The notes under the pieces: generated by a model | Databases searched by the model: none | The model's input: the letters and a program-made list of their open reading frames with translations, nothing else | What the model was told of the DNA's origin: nothing | Made by a program: the position numbers and the translations under genes | In this document: piece by piece, positions 38,322 to 47,185 of the stretch | How the letters are laid out: each line of letters starts with the position of its first letter | Position numbering within the stretch: the stretch's first letter is position 1 | Source of the DNA: Desulfarculus sp. | GTDB taxonomy: Bacteria; Desulfobacterota; Desulfarculia; Desulfarculales; Desulfarculaceae | Direction of reading: 5' to 3' | Assembly (NCBI GenBank): GCA_003605055.1 | Contig: QZKP01000072.1 | Coordinates: 1 to 64,000, forward strand | DNA: 64,000 nucleotides

Positions 38322-40727
38322 ATGCAGCGGTTGCTCAAGTGGCTGGCCATAGTCCTGGGCGGGTTGCTCTTGTTGGCCCTGGGGCTGTGGCTGTACCTGC
38401 CCCATCTCAACTCCTACCAGGCCAGCGGCGAGCTGATTCTGCCCGGGCTCACGGCGCCGGTGAAAGTGCTGCGCGACGAAAAGGGCATGGCCTACATCCA
38501 CGCCGCCTCCCTGGCCGACGCCAACCGGGCCCACGGCTTCCTCACCGCTCAGGACCGCCTGTTCCAGATGGAGGTGATCCGCCGCCTGGCCACCGGCCGC
38601 ATCTGCGAGCTGGCCGGGGAGCGGGCCCGGCCCCTGGCCATGTACTACCTGACCTTGGGCTTCTACCGCCACGGCCAGCGCCTGGCCGCCAAGCTGGGCC
38701 CCCAGGCCCAGCGCTTTTTGCAGGACTACCTGGACGGGGTCAACTACTACATCGCCCAGCGGGCCGGCGAGCACCCCCTGGAGTTCAAGCTGGCCGGCAT
38801 CGAGCCCACCCCCTGGACCATGGCCGACAGCATGGCCATACAGCTTTTCATGAGCTGGGGCTCCTCGGCCAACCTGAACACCGAGGTGGTGGCCCAGATG
38901 ATCGTGGACCGGGTGGGGCCGGGCAAGGCGCGGGAGATCCTGCCCCTGAACGTCAACCCGGACGAGGAGGGCCCGCCAAAGCGGCGAGGCGCCCCGCCCG
39001 CCGCCCGCCTGAACCTGGCCGCCGACCCCGCCCTGCCCCTGCTGCTCACGGGCAACCCCCTGGCCCTGGGCAGCAACAACTGGGTCGCCGGGCCCCGTCT
39101 CTCGGCCGGGGGCAAGCCCATGGTGGCCAACGACCCCCACCTGGACGCCCGCATCCTGCCCGGCCCCTGGTACCCCTGCGCCCTGATCACGCCCCAGCTG
39201 CGCGTGGTGGGGGTGGGCGTCCCCGGCATCCCGGGCATCGTGGTGGGCCGCAACCAGCACGTAGCCTGGGGCGTGACCAACGCCTACGGCGACTGCCAGG
39301 ACCTGTACGTGGAGACCCTGGACCCCCAGGACCCCAGGCGCTACCTGGAGGGCGGCCGCTCCATCCCCTTCGAGGTGGTGGAGGAGACCCTGAGCATCAA
39401 GGACGCCAGCGCGCCGGGCGGCATCCGTCAAGAGAAGGTCAAGGTGCGCCTGAGCCAGCGGGGGCCGGTGGTCAGCGGCGTGCTCAAGGGGCTCAAGACC
39501 GACAAGGTGCTCACCCTGCGCTGGGCGCCCCTGGAGGCCCTGGGCGAGGGCCTGGGCCTGGACCAGGCCATGCAGGCCAAGACCGCCGCGCAGTTCCGCG
39601 ACGGCATCCAGCACATGCGCCACTTCGTGCTCAACTACGTCTTCGCCGACGCGAGCGGCAACATCGGCTGGGTGGTGATCGGCGGCCTGCCCATCCGCGG
39701 CCCGGACCAGGGCACCATCCCCTACGTGGTCAAGGACGGCCGGGACAACTGGCAGGGCTGGATACCCGACCGCCAGATGCCCCAGGCCATGAACCCGCCC
39801 CGGGGCTGGCTGGGCACCTGCAACCACCTGACCGTGACCAAGGATTATCCCTACTATTACACCTCCCGCGCCGCGCCCTCCTGGCGCTACCGCCGGCTGA
39901 AGGAGCTCTTGTCCGCGCCGGGGGCCAAGACCACCGCGGACCACTGGCGCTTCCAGCGCGACGAGCTGAACCTCATGGCCCGGCAACTGGCCCCGGTGCT
40001 GGCCCAGGCCCTCCTGGCCGAGCCGGGCACCCGCCGGCTGGGCCGGCTCCTGGCCGCCTGGGACCACCGCGACCGCGCTGATGCCGCCGCGCCCCTGATC
40101 TTCCAGGCCGTGTACAACCGCTTCGCCCTACTGGTCTTCCGCGATGACCTGGGCGAGGACCTGGCCCGGCTGATGCTGGACAACTATTACTTCTGGAAGG
40201 AGCGCCTGGCCCGCCAGGTGCTGGCCGGTCAGTGGTCCTGGTTCGACGACGCGACCACCCCGGCCCGGGAGACCCGCGATCAGTTGATCGTGCGGGCCGG
40301 CCGCGAGGTGCTGGCCGAGCTGGGCCAGAAGCTGGGGCCGGACCCGGCCGGCTGGCGCTGGGGCCGGGTGCACACCCTGAACCTGGTGAGCCCGGTGGCC
40401 CGCCAGGGGCCGCTGGCCGGCTGGCTGGGGGCCGGCGCGCGGCCCCTGGGCGGCTCGGAATCCACGTTGTTGCGGGGCATCTACGACTTCAACCGGCCTT
40501 ACGCCACCACCATCTTCGCCTCGCTGCGCATGGTGGCCGACCTGGCCGACCCGGACAAGGTCATGGCCGTGCTGCCCGGCGGCGTGGCCGGCCGCCTGTT
40601 CCACCCCCATGCCCAGGACCAGGTGGACGCCTACATGAACGGGACACCGCTGTACTGGTGGTTCAGCGACCGGGCCATCAAGGAGCACGCGAAGAGCAGC
40701 CTGACCCTGAAGCCGGGGGCCAAGTAA
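38322..40727 (+). CDS. Penicillin acylase-family (Ntn) hydrolase
   Basis: AHGFLTAQDRLFQMEVIRRLATGR; LALGSNNWVAGP (nucleophile Ser after the pro-segment); MVANDPHL. Confidence 0.9.
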   Translation: MQRLLKWLAIVLGGLLLLALGLWLYLPHLNSYQASGELILPGLTAPVKVLRDEKGMAYIHAASLADANRAHGFLTAQDRLFQMEVIRRLATGRICELAGERARPLAMYYLTLGFYRHGQRLAAKLGPQAQRFLQDYLDGVNYYIAQRAGEHPLEFKLAGIEPTPWTMADSMAIQLFMSWGSSANLNTEVVAQMIVDRVGPGKAREILPLNVNPDEEGPPKRRGAPPAARLNLAADPALPLLLTGNPLALGSNNWVAGPRLSAGGKPMVANDPHLDARILPGPWYPCALITPQLRVVGVGVPGIPGIVVGRNQHVAWGVTNAYGDCQDLYVETLDPQDPRRYLEGGRSIPFEVVEETLSIKDASAPGGIRQEKVKVRLSQRGPVVSGVLKGLKTDKVLTLRWAPLEALGEGLGLDQAMQAKTAAQFRDGIQHMRHFVLNYVFADASGNIGWVVIGGLPIRGPDQGTIPYVVKDGRDNWQGWIPDRQMPQAMNPPRGWLGTCNHLTVTKDYPYYYTSRAAPSWRYRRLKELLSAPGAKTTADHWRFQRDELNLMARQLAPVLAQALLAEPGTRRLGRLLAAWDHRDRADAAAPLIFQAVYNRFALLVFRDDLGEDLARLMLDNYYFWKERLARQVLAGQWSWFDDATTPARETRDQLIVRAGREVLAELGQKLGPDPAGWRWGRVHTLNLVSPVARQGPLAGWLGAGARPLGGSESTLLRGIYDFNRPYATTIFASLRMVADLADPDKVMAVLPGGVAGRLFHPHAQDQVDAYMNGTPLYWWFSDRAIKEHAKSSLTLKPGAK

Positions 40728-40737
40728 CGGGCGAGGC

Positions 40738-41130
40738 TCACTCCAGGGGCCACTGGCCGCGCTCCATGAGCACCTCTTTGAGCACGGTCAGGGCCTGGTT
40801 CACCACCGGCATGCCGGCGTAGACCCCCACCTGGAAGATGGCCTCGGCCACGTCCTGGGGCGCGCAGCCCACGTTGAGCGCGCCCCAGATGTGCAGGCGC
40901 AGCTCGTCCGTGCGCTCCAGGGCCGTGAGCGCGGCCACGGCCACCAACTGCCGGGTGGGGTGCGGCAGCTTTTCGCGGGCGTACATCTGGCCGGTGATGA
41001 ACAGGCTTAGGTCCAGGGCCAGGTCCTTGTCAAAGCTCTTCCACAGGTCGTAGGGGCGGTCCCAGGGGTAGCCGTCGAAGTAGAGCTTGGCCGTGGCGCC
41101 GGTCTTTTTCTTCAGGTCGTTGGTGTCCAT
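40738..41130 (-). CDS. Carboxymuconolactone decarboxylase (AhpD-like) family protein
   Basis: TRQLVAVAALTALERTDELRLHIWGALNVGCAPQDVAEAIFQVGVYAGMP. Confidence 0.85.
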   Translation of the reverse strand: MDTNDLKKKTGATAKLYFDGYPWDRPYDLWKSFDKDLALDLSLFITGQMYAREKLPHPTRQLVAVAALTALERTDELRLHIWGALNVGCAPQDVAEAIFQVGVYAGMPVVNQALTVLKEVLMERGQWPLE

Positions 41131-41145
41131 GAGTTTCCTTTGGTG

Positions 41146-43035
41146 CTATTTGCCCTGACAATTCTTACAGCTATAGACGATAGAACCGTAGGGGTTGCTA
41201 GGGTTGCCGATAATGATGCTGCTGAAAGGTACAAGCTCGTGGCAAGAGCTACAGCGAATGGTTACTGGCTCCCCGGCCACTGACGGCAAAGTGAACAATA
41301 ATCCCAAGTCCGCGGGGATTATTTTTTTATTCTTTCCTACATCTTCCATACTCAATAACTGTGCGACCTGAAAACGGAAGTCCCCTATCTCGGCACTCCA
41401 CTCTGCCAGTATGAACAATTGAGCTTTAGTATCCTTAATAATTTGATGGGCCCCCCGATATCCGAGGTGATGTGTATTTTCTAACGGATGCTCATAAGAA
41501 AAAATGTCATTTTTATCCGTTTTACTGAAGTGGGCGATAATAGCTTGGCAATCACGCAGTTCCTCTGCTAGATAGCTAGTCCATCCGGTATCCGATGTTA
41601 TCCCTAGCTTGAAGATTGTTTCAGCACAGCTATCATCATTAAGGAATTCCATGGCCAACCCAACAGAACCCTTACAGTTATGCTGCGTTGCAAAAGGATG
41701 GACTTTAATATGAATGCCCACATCCCTGAGTTTATTGTTAATGGAATCTTTATACATTTTTTTTAACAAAAAACAATTGTCTTCCCCAACTACCTTGGCT
41801 ATTTCATCTTCCTTAGCGAAATGTGTTTGTTGATCCATCATTATAATAACTTGTTTTTTCACTCGCAACTTATTTTGGGATTGCAGAATCGACTTGTTTT
41901 CTCTAAGCATATCCACAATAGCGTCAAGATCATGAGCGTGATCTATGTGGCAATGGGTGACAATAATTGCATCAATATCGTCTAAGTGTCTATTATAGTC
42001 ATGAAAGTTGTTCCGAAAATCAATGCCGGGATCGATAACAATCCCCTTCTCTTTCCACCATATAAAATAACCACCGCCCACAATATGCTGTATATTCTTT
42101 AACTTGGAGTCTTTTTTTGACATCAGCGGCAGATTGGAACTCCATGCCTTTAGACTTAGAAAATAATTTGTTGGGGGTGGGGGAGGCAGTGATAGTGTAA
42201 GCCGTTCTCGCTCGGGTGGCCGATCACTTGCAGGAACAACGTGTATTGCATACTCTTTTGCCGCTTCTAATTTTGCTTCTAATATTTGCCCAACTTGAGT
42301 AGCCAAACTAACAATTTTTATTTGCTGATCCTCATCCCATACGGCTTGTCTGATCAGGCGATTTACCACCCTAAAAAGAAGCTCAGTTTCAATTAGGCTT
42401 TCCTTAAGGCTGTCGGTTCCTTTACCTTTCTGCTTCTCTTTACTTATAAGACGCTCTAGTAGCTGCAGAAAAGGGACCCCGTTAGCTGCTTGGAAAAAAG
42501 CCTTTGCTTCTTTGAAACTCTCTCCTGCTGCTTTGTGGTCGCCACTATGAGAATATGCTTCCCCCAAATTAATTTTTGCTATCCCTGGGTTACTAAGGGT
42601 ATTTTCATTTAAAGCTTTTTTAAAGTAATCTATAGCATCGCTATATTTTCCCATTTTCATATAAACAAGACCAACCTGGTTGTAAGCATCCCCTAACCTG
42701 TGATACTTTTCATTCCTGCAGGCGGCTAGACAACTTTCAAGTGCTTGCCAGGGACGATCTATCATTAAATGACAACTACCTATGTTGACGTCACAATCCT
42801 CAGGCCTCTCATAGCCTGCTTCCTTGGCATTTTTGAAGCATGTTATTGCATCCTCGAAATTTCCTAGTTTGACTTGGATTTTCCCCTGGAGAAAATAAGT
42901 TTTCCCAAGAATTTTAGGACGCTTGCAACTCAAGGCTTTTCGTGCGTACTTCTGAGCCTCTTTAAAGTGATTTTTGTTGAAGGCTAATTCGGCACAACTA
43001 TATAGTGCTCTTTCCGTTGGTGTTTTTTTGGGCAT
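41146..43035 (-). CDS. TPR-repeat / metallo-beta-lactamase-fold / C-terminal zinc-ribbon protein of unknown function
   Basis: N-terminal TPR helices; IIVTHCHIDHAHDLDAIVDML; GITSDTGWTS; ILAEWS; C-terminal CSSC...CKNC; distinctly AT-rich. Confidence 0.85.
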   Translation of the reverse strand: MPKKTPTERALYSCAELAFNKNHFKEAQKYARKALSCKRPKILGKTYFLQGKIQVKLGNFEDAITCFKNAKEAGYERPEDCDVNIGSCHLMIDRPWQALESCLAACRNEKYHRLGDAYNQVGLVYMKMGKYSDAIDYFKKALNENTLSNPGIAKINLGEAYSHSGDHKAAGESFKEAKAFFQAANGVPFLQLLERLISKEKQKGKGTDSLKESLIETELLFRVVNRLIRQAVWDEDQQIKIVSLATQVGQILEAKLEAAKEYAIHVVPASDRPPERERLTLSLPPPPPTNYFLSLKAWSSNLPLMSKKDSKLKNIQHIVGGGYFIWWKEKGIVIDPGIDFRNNFHDYNRHLDDIDAIIVTHCHIDHAHDLDAIVDMLRENKSILQSQNKLRVKKQVIIMMDQQTHFAKEDEIAKVVGEDNCFLLKKMYKDSINNKLRDVGIHIKVHPFATQHNCKGSVGLAMEFLNDDSCAETIFKLGITSDTGWTSYLAEELRDCQAIIAHFSKTDKNDIFSYEHPLENTHHLGYRGAHQIIKDTKAQLFILAEWSAEIGDFRFQVAQLLSMEDVGKNKKIIPADLGLLFTLPSVAGEPVTIRCSSCHELVPFSSIIIGNPSNPYGSIVYSCKNCQGK

Positions 43036-43059
43036 CTTTCCCCCCCTTTCTTTTCTCCT

Positions 43060-43470
43060 CTACCGCGCGGAATCTTCCACCGCCGCCAGCGCCGCCTGCA
43101 CCTGCTCCAGCTCGGTCTCGTGATCCAAATCGAGCAGGCAGCGCACCTGCTCGGCGTCGCAGGCCAGGCAGGCGGCCAGCTCGCTATGGCTCAGGCCCCG
43201 CGCGCGCATGGCCTGGTACAGGCCCAGCTTGAGGCACAGGCGCTGGGGCAGCTCCACCAGCCGCTGGCCCGGTTTGCAGGCCGAGGGCCGGGGCACCTCC
43301 AGGCCGTGGTCCATCAGCCCCGACAGCGCCACCAGCAGGGCGTCCTGCATCCAGTGCAGGGCTGCGGCCTCGTCGCGGCCCAGGGTCAGGGCGCTGGGCA
43401 CGTCCGGGGCCCTGGCTATGACGCCGCCCTGGCCGTCCGGCGTCAGGTCCACGGGATAGGCCAGCCGCAT
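43060..43470 (-). CDS. hicB: HicB-like antitoxin with C-terminal HTH
   Basis: MRLAYPVDLTPDGQGGVIARAPDVPSALTLGRDEAAALHWMQDALLVAL; directly follows hicA. Confidence 0.8.
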   Translation of the reverse strand: MRLAYPVDLTPDGQGGVIARAPDVPSALTLGRDEAAALHWMQDALLVALSGLMDHGLEVPRPSACKPGQRLVELPQRLCLKLGLYQAMRARGLSHSELAACLACDAEQVRCLLDLDHETELEQVQAALAAVEDSAR

Positions 43471-43472
43471 GG

Positions 43473-43676
43473 CTAGAGCACCTGCGCCAACTCGAGCCCC
43501 AGTTGCTTGACCACCAGGGTCTTCAGGAAATCGGGGCTGAGTTCGTGATCGGAGTGGATGGGTATGGTGGTCTGGCGGCCGTGGTATTTGGCCAGCACGT
43601 GCCCCCCCTTGCCGCGGTCGGTGATGATGCTGACCCCGGCCCTCCTGAGCAGGTGCACAAACTGCCTTTCCTTCAC
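43473..43676 (-). CDS. hicA: HicA-like mRNA interferase toxin
   Basis: KERQFVHLLRRAGVSIITDRGKGGHVLAKYHGRQTTIPIHSDHELSPDFLKTLVVKQLGL. Confidence 0.78.
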   Translation of the reverse strand: MKERQFVHLLRRAGVSIITDRGKGGHVLAKYHGRQTTIPIHSDHELSPDFLKTLVVKQLGLELAQVL

Positions 43677-43731
43677 TGGCCACCCCCTCGGGCGCGGACT
43701 GCAACCGCGCTGAAGGCCTAAGCCGCCGCCC

Positions 43732-43920
43732 CTACAGCGAGCTCTGTATCTTGCACTCGTGACACCCGCAGTGTGGGCAGGCCACGTCCTCGAGCATCTG
43801 GCGTCCGTGGCCGCTGTGCTCCTCGGGCAGGATGCGCTGCACGTAGGCCTTGAAGCCCCGGCCGCAGTCCGGGCACAGGGCGTCCACCTCCACCTTTTCC
43901 TCGTCGTCGCGCTGGGCCAT
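43732..43920 (-). CDS. Small double zinc-knuckle protein
   Basis: CPDCGRGFKAY...CPHCGCHECKIQSSL. Confidence 0.55.
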   Translation of the reverse strand: MAQRDDEEKVEVDALCPDCGRGFKAYVQRILPEEHSGHGRQMLEDVACPHCGCHECKIQSSL

Positions 43921-43980
43921 GTCCCCTCCTACACGTCCGCCGTTTTGGTTGCCCGCCTGCCAGGGAAGAGCATACCACGG

Positions 43981-44019
43981 AAAAAGGCCGGGCCGCGAGG
44001 CGTGCGCCCCGCGGCCCGG
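43981..44019 (-). terminator. Rho-independent terminator downstream of gcdA-like gene
   Basis: Plus strand AAAAA-GG-CCGGGCCGCG (43988-43997)...CGCGGCCCGG (44010-44019); minus strand ends in TTTTT. Confidence 0.65.
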
Positions 44020-44039
44020 GTGTGCGGCCTAAGGCCTAC

Positions 44040-45779
44040 CTAGCCCTTGATGATGCGCGGGAGCATCATGTGGTGGTGCGGGCACAGGGAGGTGGGGTTC
44101 TGGTAGCAGGCCTCGGCAAAGGCCTTCAGGTAGTCCCGGATGTCGGTGAGCTTGACCACCTCGTCCACGAAGCCCCGGAAGGCGCAGTACCAGGGCCGGG
44201 ACTTGTCGTAGTACTCCTGGGCCAGCTCGTTCATCTTCTCGATCACCGGGTCCAGGGGCCGGCCGGCGTCCTTTTCCTTGACCAGGCGGCGGGAGAAGGA
44301 GGCGGCGGCCGCGGTCTCGCCGTGCATCACGTATATCTCGCTGGTGCCGGTGCCCAGGGTGAAGGCGTTGTGATTGTTGGCGGTGGGGCCGCCCATGATG
44401 TAGTGCGCGGCGGCGGTGCCCTTGCGCAGCAGCACCAGCATCTGAGGCACGTCGGTCTGCTCGATGGAGTAGATCAGGCTCTGGCCCAGGCCCAAGAGCT
44501 CGGCCTTCTCGGCGATGTCGCCCACGTCAATGCCGGAGGTGTCCTGGAACCAGATGATGGGCACCCGGTCGCGGCCGCAGAGGGTGACGAACTCGTTCAT
44601 CTTGATCAGACCCTGGCGGTAGAGCTTGCCGCCGATGCCCATGTACTCGCCGCCCGCGTACTCGGGGTAGCCGGGGGGCATGAAGCCCTGGCGGTTGCCT
44701 ATGATCCCCACCGCCAGGCCGCTGATCTTGACCAGGCCGGTGTACACCTCCGGGCCGTAGCCGGGCTTGAACTCCATGTGCCCGGAGCCGTCCACCAGGC
44801 GGGCCAGGCACTGGTCGAAGTCATAGGACATCTTCTGGTTGAAGGCCAAGAGGTAGTACAGGTCCTCGCCCGGGAACAGGGGCTCCTTGGGCTCGTCCAC
44901 CCGGAAGAAGTCCAGGTCATAGGCCGGCATCTGCAGCATGTGCTTTTTGATGGCCTCCAGCACGCCCTCCTCGGTGTCGTGCACCTCCTTGAAGAAGCCG
45001 GTCTGGTCGTAGTGGATGGGCACGGACCCTGGCGGCACCTGCTTGAAATGGCGGGTGGCCTCGATGAGCTGCTCGGCGCCCTCCAGGTCGAAGTGCCCCT
45101 TGGGGCTCATGCCGCCCACGATGCCGCCGCCGCCCACGGCGATGTTGCAGTCCTTGTGGGCGATCAGGTAGGTGGGGCTGATGCCCTGGTAGCCGCCGCC
45201 GGCGGGGTTGGTGCCGTAGATGCCGGCCAGGATGGGCACGCCCAGCTTCTCCAGTTCGGCGTGGCGGAAGAAGGTGGTGCCATTGCCCCGGCGGTCGGCG
45301 TACACCTCTTCCTGCTCGGTGAGCTTGACCCCGCTGCAGTTGACCAGCCAGACCAGGGGCACGTGCAGGCGCTTGGCCATGTCGGTGATGCGCAGTTGGT
45401 TCTCGGCCTGACCGGCGATCCAGGCCCCGGCCATGACCTTGTTGTCAAAGCCGGCCAGCACGCACCAGCGGCCGCTGATTTTGGCCAGGCCGTCCACCAC
45501 GCCGGTGGTGCCCTCTTCATTGTTGCGGGGGTTGTAGAGGATGTGCAGGGGTCGGAAGCTGCCCGGGTCCACCAGGTAGTCTATGCGGTCCCAGACCGTG
45601 AGCTGGCCGCGCTCGCGGATCTTGCCCGCCGGCAGGCCGGCGTTCTTGACCCGCTCCACCTCCTGGGCGACGCGGGCCTCGACTTCCTCTATCTGCCGGC
45701 GGTTGTCGGCCGCCTTTTGCTTCTTCTTGTCGCTAAGCGGCTTGCCGAAGCTCGGCATGTCCTTGAAATAGGGGTGCAT
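44040..45779 (-). CDS. gcdA: Biotin-dependent acyl-CoA carboxyltransferase; probably glutaconyl-CoA decarboxylase alpha subunit
   Basis: GTNPAGGGYQGISPTYLIAHKDCNIAVGGGGIVGGMSPKG; PIIWFQDTSGIDVGDIAEKAELLGLGQSLI. Confidence 0.8.
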   Translation of the reverse strand: MHPYFKDMPSFGKPLSDKKKQKAADNRRQIEEVEARVAQEVERVKNAGLPAGKIRERGQLTVWDRIDYLVDPGSFRPLHILYNPRNNEEGTTGVVDGLAKISGRWCVLAGFDNKVMAGAWIAGQAENQLRITDMAKRLHVPLVWLVNCSGVKLTEQEEVYADRRGNGTTFFRHAELEKLGVPILAGIYGTNPAGGGYQGISPTYLIAHKDCNIAVGGGGIVGGMSPKGHFDLEGAEQLIEATRHFKQVPPGSVPIHYDQTGFFKEVHDTEEGVLEAIKKHMLQMPAYDLDFFRVDEPKEPLFPGEDLYYLLAFNQKMSYDFDQCLARLVDGSGHMEFKPGYGPEVYTGLVKISGLAVGIIGNRQGFMPPGYPEYAGGEYMGIGGKLYRQGLIKMNEFVTLCGRDRVPIIWFQDTSGIDVGDIAEKAELLGLGQSLIYSIEQTDVPQMLVLLRKGTAAAHYIMGGPTANNHNAFTLGTGTSEIYVMHGETAAAASFSRRLVKEKDAGRPLDPVIEKMNELAQEYYDKSRPWYCAFRGFVDEVVKLTDIRDYLKAFAEACYQNPTSLCPHHHMMLPRIIKG

Positions 45780-45842
45780 GATTCATGTCTCCTTGTGGAG
45801 ATGGTTTTCATTGTGCCAGCGGTTGATAAAAGAAAAACTTCT

Positions 45843-45871
45843 CGTCGTTGCGAGCGCAGCGCAGCAATCTC
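45843..45871. repeat. Possible dispersed intergenic repeat related to CGTCATTGCGAGCG(A/C)AGCG(A/C)AGCAATCTC
   Basis: CGTCGTTGCGAGCGCAGCGCAGCAATCTC in the gcdA/acyl-CoA dehydrogenase gap; resembles a repeat recalled from proteobacteria. Confidence 0.45.
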
Positions 45872-45928
45872 TGCCATCAACATGGCGCCCTCGCCGACCC
45901 GGGCTCCGCTTGGCCGGCCCGGCCCGCC

Positions 45929-47104
45929 TTAGCGGTTGGCCTTGCGCAGGCCCAAGGCGTCCAGGGCCACGATCCACTTACAGATGTTGGCGCTGCCCTC
46001 CACCATGAAGTAGGTGGGCGCGTCGCGGTAGAAGCGGCCCACCGGGTACTCGGTGCTGTAGCCGTAGGCTCCCAGGATACGCATGGCGGTGGTGGCGCAC
46101 ATGGTGGCCACCTCGCCGGCCTTGTACTTGGCCATGGCCACCTCCAGGGTGTTGCCCAGCATGCCCTGGTCCTTCTGCACCGCGGCCTTATAGACCAGCA
46201 GCCGCGCGCACTCGATCTCGATGGCCATCTGGGCCACCTGGTCCTGGATCATCTGGAACTCGGCGATGGGCTTGCCGAACTGCTCGCGCTCCTTGGCGTA
46301 GCGTATGGATTCGTCCAGGCAGGCCTGGGCCAGGCCCACGCCGCCGGCCGCGGCCGAAAGGCGGGTCTGGTTGAGGCTGCTGAAGACGATCTTGGCCCCG
46401 TCGCCGATCTGACCCAGCAGATTCTCCTTGGGCACCTTCACGTTGTCCAGGAAGAGGGAGCCGGTGGGGCTGGAGCGGTTGCCGATCTTGTCCAGGTCCG
46501 AGACGCTCACGCCCTCGGCGGGCGAGCCGTCGGCCTGGCGCAGATCCACCACCAAGGCCGAGAGCTTGCGCTTGTCGCCCACGGGCACGTAGGCGTAGAT
46601 GATAAGGCAGTGGGCCAGGGAGGCGTTGCTGATCCAGATCTTGGAGCCGTTGAGCAGGAAGTGGTCGCCCTGGTCCTGGGCGGTGGTGGTCAGGCTCATC
46701 ACGTCGCTGCCCGCGTTGGGCTCGGTGATGCCGAAGCCGCCCATGTACTCGGCGCTGACCAGCTTGGCCACGTACTTGTCCTTGGCCGCCTGGGTGCCGT
46801 AGCGGAAGATGGTGAAGGCGCAGCCCAGGGTGTTCATGTTCACCTGCACCCGCAGGCTGGAGGAGGCGCGAGATATCTCCTCGGTGATGATCATCGCCGC
46901 CAGCCAGCCCATCTCGTTGCCCCCGTACTCCTCGGGCAGCACGGTGCCGAACAGGCCCAGCTCGCCCATGGGCCTGATCACCTCCTCGTAGGGGAAGTAG
47001 TGCTTCTCGTCCCACTCGTCGGCAAAGGGGGCTATCTTCTCGGCCGCGAAGTCCCGGACCATGTCCCGGAGCATCGTCAGCTCTTCGCTGAGGTTGAACT
47101 CCAT
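45929..47104 (-). CDS. Acyl-CoA dehydrogenase, probably glutaryl-CoA dehydrogenase type
   Basis: GFGITEPNAGSD; RASSSLRVQVNMNTLGCAFTI; YGYSTEYPVGRFYRDAPTYFMVEGSANICKWIVALDALGL; next to gcdA. Confidence 0.85.
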   Translation of the reverse strand: MEFNLSEELTMLRDMVRDFAAEKIAPFADEWDEKHYFPYEEVIRPMGELGLFGTVLPEEYGGNEMGWLAAMIITEEISRASSSLRVQVNMNTLGCAFTIFRYGTQAAKDKYVAKLVSAEYMGGFGITEPNAGSDVMSLTTTAQDQGDHFLLNGSKIWISNASLAHCLIIYAYVPVGDKRKLSALVVDLRQADGSPAEGVSVSDLDKIGNRSSPTGSLFLDNVKVPKENLLGQIGDGAKIVFSSLNQTRLSAAAGGVGLAQACLDESIRYAKEREQFGKPIAEFQMIQDQVAQMAIEIECARLLVYKAAVQKDQGMLGNTLEVAMAKYKAGEVATMCATTAMRILGAYGYSTEYPVGRFYRDAPTYFMVEGSANICKWIVALDALGLRKANR

Positions 47105-47185
47105 CAGAATCTCCTCCGTGTCTGGTGAGGGGAAGCGCGTTCCCCCGTTTCTTGCTGGTTAAAGGCCCTGGGCCTGGCCGGCGCT

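Noticed and set aside
38286-40067. 593-aa minus-strand ORF
   Set aside because: Antisense to the penicillin-acylase gene; compositionally biased shadow ORF.
44022-45932. 636-aa plus-strand ORF
   Set aside because: Antisense shadow of the gcdA-like gene.
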